Below are positions 6,261-10,255 of a stretch of DNA of 10,255 bases, in pieces. The notes under the pieces are model-generated. The model was not told the DNA's origin. It saw only the letters and a program-made list of their open reading frames with translations, and ran no database searches. Position 1 is the first letter of the stretch. The number at the start of each line of letters is the position of its first letter. The position numbers and the translations under genes were made by a program. Source of the DNA: an uncultured Collinsella sp. (lineage in GTDB: Bacteria > Actinomycetota > Coriobacteriia > Coriobacteriales > Coriobacteriaceae); NCBI GenBank assembly GCA_900548515.1, contig URKU01000068.1:1-10255 (forward strand). Reading direction: 5' to 3'.

Positions 6261-6272
6261 TTGTTTATACAA
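6261..6272. promoter_or_regulatory. Operator site C, upstream of the binding-protein gene
   Basis: TTGTTTATACAA matches 11 of 12 bases of TTGTTTAAACAA and 11 of 12 of the Bacillus TreR operator as I recall it (TTGTATATACAA). An extra inverted half, AACAA-ATAA-TTGTT (6252-6265), overlaps it. Its centre is 75 bp from that of site D, close to seven helical turns, which would allow DNA looping. Confidence 0.6.
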
Positions 6273-6335
6273 AACTTGTCAAGTATCAAGTTGAAATTAC
6301 CGTTCACCGAAGTTTTTCTACCGCTCTAGTAATAC

Positions 6336-6347
6336 TTGTTCAAACAA
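6336..6347. promoter_or_regulatory. Operator site D and promoter of the ABC transporter operon
   Basis: TTGTTCAAACAA matches 11 of 12 bases of the shared palindrome. A TATCGT hexamer at 6361-6366 lies 13 bases downstream, the same box and the same spacing as at the GntR gene (operator B, then TATCGT at 5391). The operator would cover the -35 region. No consensus TTGACA is present, which suits a regulated promoter. Confidence 0.55.
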
Positions 6348-6366
6348 CTAGCCAAATAGCGTATCG

Positions 6367-6450
6367 TACAAATCAGCAAAAGGGGCAAAGTCCCCGAGCC
6401 AATCTCCGAAGGCGGCGGCAAAGGGTGCCGCCACGGTGTGAAAGGGTGGA
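6367..6450 (+). promoter_or_regulatory. Leader of the binding-protein mRNA with hairpins and ribosome site
   Basis: A short GGGG/CCCC hairpin (6382-6395) precedes a 7-bp hairpin, GGCGGCA-AAGGG-TGCCGCC (6414-6432). The ribosome site AAAGGGTGGA (6441-6450) follows 8 bases after the second stem, properly spaced for ATG at 6456. The hairpins may stabilise the 5' end or modulate translation. No riboswitch class is recognised. Confidence 0.45.
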
Positions 6451-6455
6451 TTGTA

Positions 6456-7772
6456 ATGAAGAACGAAATGAGCAGAAGGCAGTTCCTGGGCTTTGCTGGT
6501 TCCGCGGCTGCGGTTCTTGGTCTGGGTCTCGTGGGCTGCGGTGGTTCTGCCGGCTCCGGCTCCTCTGCTTCTGGTGACGCTGCCGAGGTCTACTTCCTCC
6601 AATTCAAGCCCGAGGTCGACAAGGAGTGGAAGGAGATCGCCAAGGCCTATAAGAAGGAGAAGGGCGTCGAGGTCAAGATCGTGACCGCCGCCTCCAACAC
6701 CTACGAGGAGAAGCTCAAGTCCGAGATGTCCAAGAGCTCCGCTCCGACCCTGTTCCAGGTCAACGGCCCCACCGGTCTTAAGAACTGGAAGGATTACTGC
6801 GCCGACCTGTCCGATACCAAGCTCCGCGGTGAGCTCATTGACGACTCCCTGGCTCTGCAGTCCGATGGCAAGGATCTGGGTATCGACTGGGTCCAGGAGA
6901 GCTACGGCATCATCTACAACAAGCAGCTGCTCGAGAAGGCTGGCTACAAGGCCGAGGACATCAACTCCTTCGACAAGCTGAAGGCTTGTGCTGACGACAT
7001 CCAGGCCCGCAAGGACGAGCTTGGCGTTGAGGGTGCCTTCACTTCTGCCGGCATGGATGACTCCTCCAGCTGGCGCTACACCACCCACCTCGCCAACCTC
7101 CCGCTCTACTACGAGTTCGAGAAGGAGCACAACCAGGAGGACGACGAGATCAAGGGCGAGTATCTCGACAACTTCAAGCAGATTTTCGACCTGTACATCA
7201 CCGACTCCACCTGCGATCCTTCGCAGCTTGCCTCCAAGACCGGCGACGACGCCACAAACGAGTTCGCAACCGGCAAGGCCGTCTTCTATCAGAACGGTTC
7301 TTGGGCCTACGCTGACCTCACCAAGGCTGGCATGACCGACGATCAGATTGGCATGATGCCCATCTACATCGGTGTCGACGGCGAGGAGAACCAGGGCCTG
7401 TGCTCCGGCGGCGAGAACTACTGGTGCGTCAGCTCCCAGGCTTCCGAGGATGCCCAGAAGGCCACCGAGGACTTCATGTATTGGTGCGTCACTTCTGACA
7501 CCGCCACCAGCATCATCGCTGACAAGATGGGTCTGACTGCCCCGTTCAAGAGCGCTAAGGAGACCACCAACGTCTTCTCGCAGCAGGCCGTTGCCATGGC
7601 CAAGGACGGCAAGAAGACCGTCGCTTGGGACTTCGTTTACATCCCCTCTGAGGAGTGGAAGAAGAACCTCAAGCAGGCTCTGATTGCCTATGCTGCCGAC
7701 AACAGCAAGTGGGACGGCGTCAAGAACGCCTTCGTCGATGGCTGGAAGACCGAGAAGGCTGCTTCCGAGTAA
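6456..7772 (+). CDS. Extracellular sugar-binding lipoprotein of a CUT1 ABC transporter
   Basis: A family 1 solute-binding protein (438 residues) that captures oligosaccharide outside the membrane and delivers it to the two permeases encoded next. The N-terminus MKNEMSRRQFLGFAGSAAAV has a twin-arginine motif (SRRQFLG, 6-12), a hydrophobic stretch, and lipobox LVGC with Cys28 as the lipid-bearing residue. Export of a folded lipoprotein by Tat is therefore predicted. The Gly/Ser-rich tether (29-40) leads into the binding domain, with family-like segments such as APTLFQVNGP and GIIYNKQLLEKAGY. A GTG at 6438 in frame adds six residues but lacks a ribosome site; ATG 6456 is better placed. Codons are strongly biased to C-ending and AAG forms, suggesting high expression. 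The general class is sure; the sugar is not, though maltose-type substrates are the usual ones. Confidence 0.92.
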   Translation: MKNEMSRRQFLGFAGSAAAVLGLGLVGCGGSAGSGSSASGDAAEVYFLQFKPEVDKEWKEIAKAYKKEKGVEVKIVTAASNTYEEKLKSEMSKSSAPTLFQVNGPTGLKNWKDYCADLSDTKLRGELIDDSLALQSDGKDLGIDWVQESYGIIYNKQLLEKAGYKAEDINSFDKLKACADDIQARKDELGVEGAFTSAGMDDSSSWRYTTHLANLPLYYEFEKEHNQEDDEIKGEYLDNFKQIFDLYITDSTCDPSQLASKTGDDATNEFATGKAVFYQNGSWAYADLTKAGMTDDQIGMMPIYIGVDGEENQGLCSGGENYWCVSSQASEDAQKATEDFMYWCVTSDTATSIIADKMGLTAPFKSAKETTNVFSQQAVAMAKDGKKTVAWDFVYIPSEEWKKNLKQALIAYAADNSKWDGVKNAFVDGWKTEKAASE

Positions 7773-7803
7773 GCAGTTGCTGCCCAAGCTATCTGATTAG
7801 CGA

Positions 7804-7839
7804 CAGGGGGCGGGCAGACGTTGGTTTGCCCGCCCCCTG
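7804..7839 (+). other. Intercistronic stem-loop after the binding-protein gene
   Basis: A perfect 13-bp GC-rich stem, CAGGGGGCGGGCA (7804-7816) with TGCCCGCCCCCTG (7827-7839), has a 10-base loop and no T-run. Such structures between binding-protein and permease genes commonly stabilise the upstream mRNA or reduce read-through, giving an excess of binding protein. The ribosome site GAAAGGA of the next gene follows within 7 bases. Confidence 0.8.
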
Positions 7840-7859
7840 CATATTGAAAGGACCCTTCT

Positions 7860-8714
7860 ATGGGCAAAGCACTCAAGCGCTGGTGGCCGCTCTTTATGCT
7901 GCCCACGTGTCTGGCGTTTATGATCGGGTTCGTGATCCCCTTTATCCAGGGTTTCTATCTCTCGTTCTGCCAGTTTATTACCATCAACAACACGCACTTT
8001 GTCGGTATCGAGAACTACGTGCGCGCACTGTCCGATCCGCAGTTTGCCACGTCGTTCTTCTTTACCGTGGCGTTTGCCTTCCTGTCGACGGTGCTCATCA
8101 ACGTGATCGCCCTCGCCATCGCGCAGGCGCTCACCCGCAAAGCGCTCAAGGGCACCAACATCTTCCGTACGATCTTCTTTATGCCTAACCTGATCGGCGG
8201 CATCGTGCTGGGCTACATCTGGCAGATTCTGATTAACTGCCTGCTCTCCAACGTGGGCGCCCAGCTCATCGCCCTTAACTCTGCTGCTGGCTTCTGGGGC
8301 CTTATCATCCTGACCCTGTGGCAGCAGGTCGGCTACATGATGATCATCTACATCGCTGGTCTGCAGTCCATTCCGTCCGACTACATCGAGGCCGCCAAGG
8401 TCGACGGTGCCACGGCATGGCAGACGTTTTGGAAGGTTAAGATCCCTAACCTGATGCCGACCATCACTATCTGCCTGTTCCTGTCCATCACCAACGGCTT
8501 TAAGCTGTTCGACCAGAACCTCGCCCTTACCGGCGGCGCTCCCGCGCACTCCACCGAGATGCTCGCCCTGAACATCTACAACACGTTCTATTCGCGTGCC
8601 GGTATCGCATGGCAGGGCATCGGTCAGGCCAAGGCGGTTATCTTCTGCATCCTGGTCGTAGCCATCTCCATGATTCAGCTTAAGGCCACGAGGTCCAAGG
8701 AGGTGCAGCAGTAA
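7860..8714 (+). CDS. CUT1 ABC transporter permease, MalF-like
   Basis: A 284-residue inner-membrane permease with about six membrane segments (near 11-35, 66-91, 107-127, 143-168, 200-220 and 255-274). The EAA loop that docks on the ATPase is YIEAAKVDGATAWQTFWKVK (175-194), containing the canonical EAA-x3-G. The short N-terminus and lack of a large periplasmic insert match MsmF or Gram-positive CUT1 permeases, unlike E. coli MalF, which is longer. Start ATG follows GAAAGGA. The stop overlaps the next start (TAATG), so translation of the two permeases is coupled. Together they would form the heterodimeric channel. Substrate not determined. Confidence 0.95.
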   Translation: MGKALKRWWPLFMLPTCLAFMIGFVIPFIQGFYLSFCQFITINNTHFVGIENYVRALSDPQFATSFFFTVAFAFLSTVLINVIALAIAQALTRKALKGTNIFRTIFFMPNLIGGIVLGYIWQILINCLLSNVGAQLIALNSAAGFWGLIILTLWQQVGYMMIIYIAGLQSIPSDYIEAAKVDGATAWQTFWKVKIPNLMPTITICLFLSITNGFKLFDQNLALTGGAPAHSTEMLALNIYNTFYSRAGIAWQGIGQAKAVIFCILVVAISMIQLKATRSKEVQQ

Positions 8715-9553
8715 TGAAACGCGATAAGGTTATCAACCGCGCGCTCTCGATTTTCTTTACGATTCTGTCGCTCGCGTGGATCTACCCCGTGTTCATGATT
8801 GCGCTCAATTCCTTTAAAAAGGCAACTGCAATCAGCACCACCACGGCATTCGATCTGCTCACGCCCGAGACGTTCAACGGCCTCGCAAACTACATGCATG
8901 CCCTTAACGAGCAGGGCTTTGCCTCGGCATTTATGTACTCGCTCATCATCACGGTCACGTCGGTCGTGCTGATTCTGGTGTGCTGCTCCATGTGTGCTTG
9001 GTACGTAGTGCGCGTCAACAGCAAGATCTCGAACTTCTTCTATTACCTGTTCGTGTTTTCGATGGTCGTACCGTTCCAGATGCTCATGTTCACGCTGTCC
9101 AATTTGGCGGACCGCATCGGCTTCAACACGCCGTTCAACATCTGCTTTATCTACCTCGGCTTTGGCGCGGGCCTGGCGGTCTTTATGTTCGCCGGCTTTG
9201 TAAAGAACATTCCGCTCGAGATCGAAGAGGCGGCCATGATCGACGGCTGCAACCCGGTCCAGGTGTTCTTTAAGATCGTCCTTCCCATCATGAAGCCCAC
9301 CTATCTTTCGGTCGGCATCCTCGAGACCATGTGGGTCTGGAACGACTATCTTCTGCCCTACCTTACGCTCGACTCCACCAAGTACAAGACCATTCCTATT
9401 TTGATCCAGTACTTCCGCGGCGGCTACGGCCACGTCGAGCTCGGCCCCATGATGGCCTGCATCATGATGGTCGTTATCCCCATCGTCATCATGTACATCC
9501 TCTGCCAGAAGTACATCATCGACGGCGTGGTGGCAGGTGCCGTCAAGGGCTGA
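8714..9553 (+). CDS. CUT1 ABC transporter permease, MalG-like
   Basis: A 279-residue partner permease with membrane segments near 11-32, 72-98, 108-130, 140-162, 197-215 and 245-266. The EAA loop is EIEEAAMIDGCNPVQVFFKI (169-188), followed by LPIMKP. The segment WVWNDYLLPYLTL (207-219) and the C-terminal GVVAGAVKG are typical of MalG/MsmG proteins, whose tail reaches the ATPase. It overlaps the preceding gene by one base, so stoichiometric synthesis is likely. Length is normal for the family. Confidence 0.95.
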   Translation: MKRDKVINRALSIFFTILSLAWIYPVFMIALNSFKKATAISTTTAFDLLTPETFNGLANYMHALNEQGFASAFMYSLIITVTSVVLILVCCSMCAWYVVRVNSKISNFFYYLFVFSMVVPFQMLMFTLSNLADRIGFNTPFNICFIYLGFGAGLAVFMFAGFVKNIPLEIEEAAMIDGCNPVQVFFKIVLPIMKPTYLSVGILETMWVWNDYLLPYLTLDSTKYKTIPILIQYFRGGYGHVELGPMMACIMMVVIPIVIMYILCQKYIIDGVVAGAVKG

Positions 9554-9577
9554 TGCCGTAACTGTTTTGCAAGTTTC

Positions 9578-9604
9578 TGCGGCGCCCCTCAGCGTGGCGC
9601 CGCA
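9578..9604 (+). other. Intercistronic stem-loop before the ATPase gene
   Basis: A perfect 9-bp stem, TGCGGCGCC (9578-9586) with GGCGCCGCA (9596-9604), has a 9-base loop and no T-run. It is directly followed by the ribosome site sequence GCATATCGAAAGG (9602-9614), which matches GCATATTGAAAGG before the first permease at 12 of 13 bases. It could set the relative expression of the ATPase. Confidence 0.7.
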
Positions 9605-9621
9605 TATCGAAAGGTAGAGAC

Positions 9622-10255
9622 ATGGCCGAGATCGTTCTCAAACATGTTCAGAAGGTGTATCCCAACAACGAGTCCAAAAAGAAGGGCTTCTTTGGCAAAA
9701 AGAAGAAGACCGAGGAGAAGAAGCACAACCTCAAGGTTACCGAGGACGGTGTGCTCGCTGTAGAGGACTTCAACCTCACCGTTCACGACCAGGAGTTCAT
9801 CGTCCTCGTTGGCCCCTCTGGCTGCGGTAAGTCCACGACGATGCGCATGGTCGCCGGCCTGGAGGACATCACCTCGGGCGATGTGCTCATCGACGGCAAG
9901 CGCGTCAACGACGTCGCTCCTAAGGACCGCGACATCGCCATGGTGTTCCAGAGCTATGCTCTGTACCCCAATATGACGGTGTACGAGAACATGGCGTTTA
10001 CGCTTGAGCTCAAGAAAGTTCCCAAGGACGAGATCGACCGCAAGGTTCGCTCTGCTGCCGAGATTCTGGGCATTACCGAGTACCTCGACCGTAAGCCCAA
10101 GGCGCTCTCCGGCGGCCAGCGCCAGCGTGTCGCTATCGGCCGCGCCATCGTGCGTGACCCCAAGGTCTTCCTGATGGACGAGCCGCTGTCCAACCTGGAC
10201 GCCAAGCTTCGTAACCAGATGCGTGCCGAGCTCATTAAGCTGCGCCACGAGATCA
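9622..10255 (+). CDS. Sugar ABC transporter ATPase, MsmK/UgpC/MalK-like (partial, runs off the window)
   Basis: The first 211 codons of a cytoplasmic ATPase that powers the two permeases; a full protein of this family is about 370 residues. Visible motifs are Walker A GPSGCGKST (64-72), Q-loop Gln110 in MVFQSYALYP, signature LSGGQ (162-166), Walker B VFLMDEP (182-188) with catalytic Glu187, and the D-loop SNLD. The regulatory C-terminal OB-type domain lies outside the window. Unusually, a Lys-rich insert of about 28 residues (16-43) separates VYP from the strand leading to Walker A, where relatives have only a few residues. Start ATG 9622 follows GAAAGG. It is the fourth gene of the transporter operon. 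MsmK-type ATPases may serve several transporters. Confidence 0.95.
   Translation, partial: MAEIVLKHVQKVYPNNESKKKGFFGKKKKTEEKKHNLKVTEDGVLAVEDFNLTVHDQEFIVLVGPSGCGKSTTMRMVAGLEDITSGDVLIDGKRVNDVAPKDRDIAMVFQSYALYPNMTVYENMAFTLELKKVPKDEIDRKVRSAAEILGITEYLDRKPKALSGGQRQRVAIGRAIVRDPKVFLMDEPLSNLDAKLRNQMRAELIKLRHEI

Noticed and set aside
6348..7787. 479-codon minus-strand frame opposite the binding-protein gene
   Set aside because: A shadow created by the strong C-ending codon bias of the real gene. It is low-complexity Leu/Val/Gly-rich and has no start context.
1..10255. CRISPR array, insertion sequence or toxin-antitoxin system
   Set aside because: No regularly spaced repeats, no transposase and no toxin-like small gene pair were seen on either strand.

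Overview
The window looks like chromosome from a high-GC Gram-positive gut anaerobe of the Coriobacteriia, most likely Collinsella or a close relative. This rests on the C/G-ending codon use, the CwlM-like protein and the style of the carbohydrate transporters. It is inference: there is no rRNA or marker gene here to fix the taxon. Carbohydrate uptake dominates the window.

Layout. Positions 1-458 hold no credible protein gene. They contain terminator hairpins, a 60-bp near-perfect palindrome and fragments that look like debris of a tRNA locus. An intact tRNA-Gln(UUG) lies on the minus strand (459-533) with its own terminator. Also on the minus strand, and read leftwards, are a CwlM-like protein with two peptidoglycan-binding repeats (572-1477), a polyprenyl diphosphate synthase (1616-2680), and an unusual 816-residue protein (2755-5205). 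The last joins a MalP/GlvC-type alpha-glucoside PTS EIIC and EIIB to a complete HAD phosphatase.

A divergent GntR/UTRA regulator (5430-6149), related to the TreR group, faces the PTS gene across a palindrome-rich region. A strong bidirectional terminator follows it. Next on the plus strand comes a CUT1 sugar ABC transporter: Tat-type lipoprotein binding protein (6456-7772), two permeases (7860-8714 and 8714-9553, overlapping by one base), and a MsmK/MalK-type ATPase (9622 onwards) cut off by the window edge.

How they fit together. Four 12-bp sites close to TTGTTTAAACAA lie in the PTS/regulator divergent region and upstream of the binding-protein gene. They resemble the TreR operator reported in Bacillus (TTGTATATACAA). 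The simplest model is that the GntR protein controls itself, the PTS and the ABC transporter, so that one sugar signal governs two uptake routes. The main candidate for something new is the PTS-HAD fusion, which could import a sugar as its phosphate and dephosphorylate it in one polypeptide.
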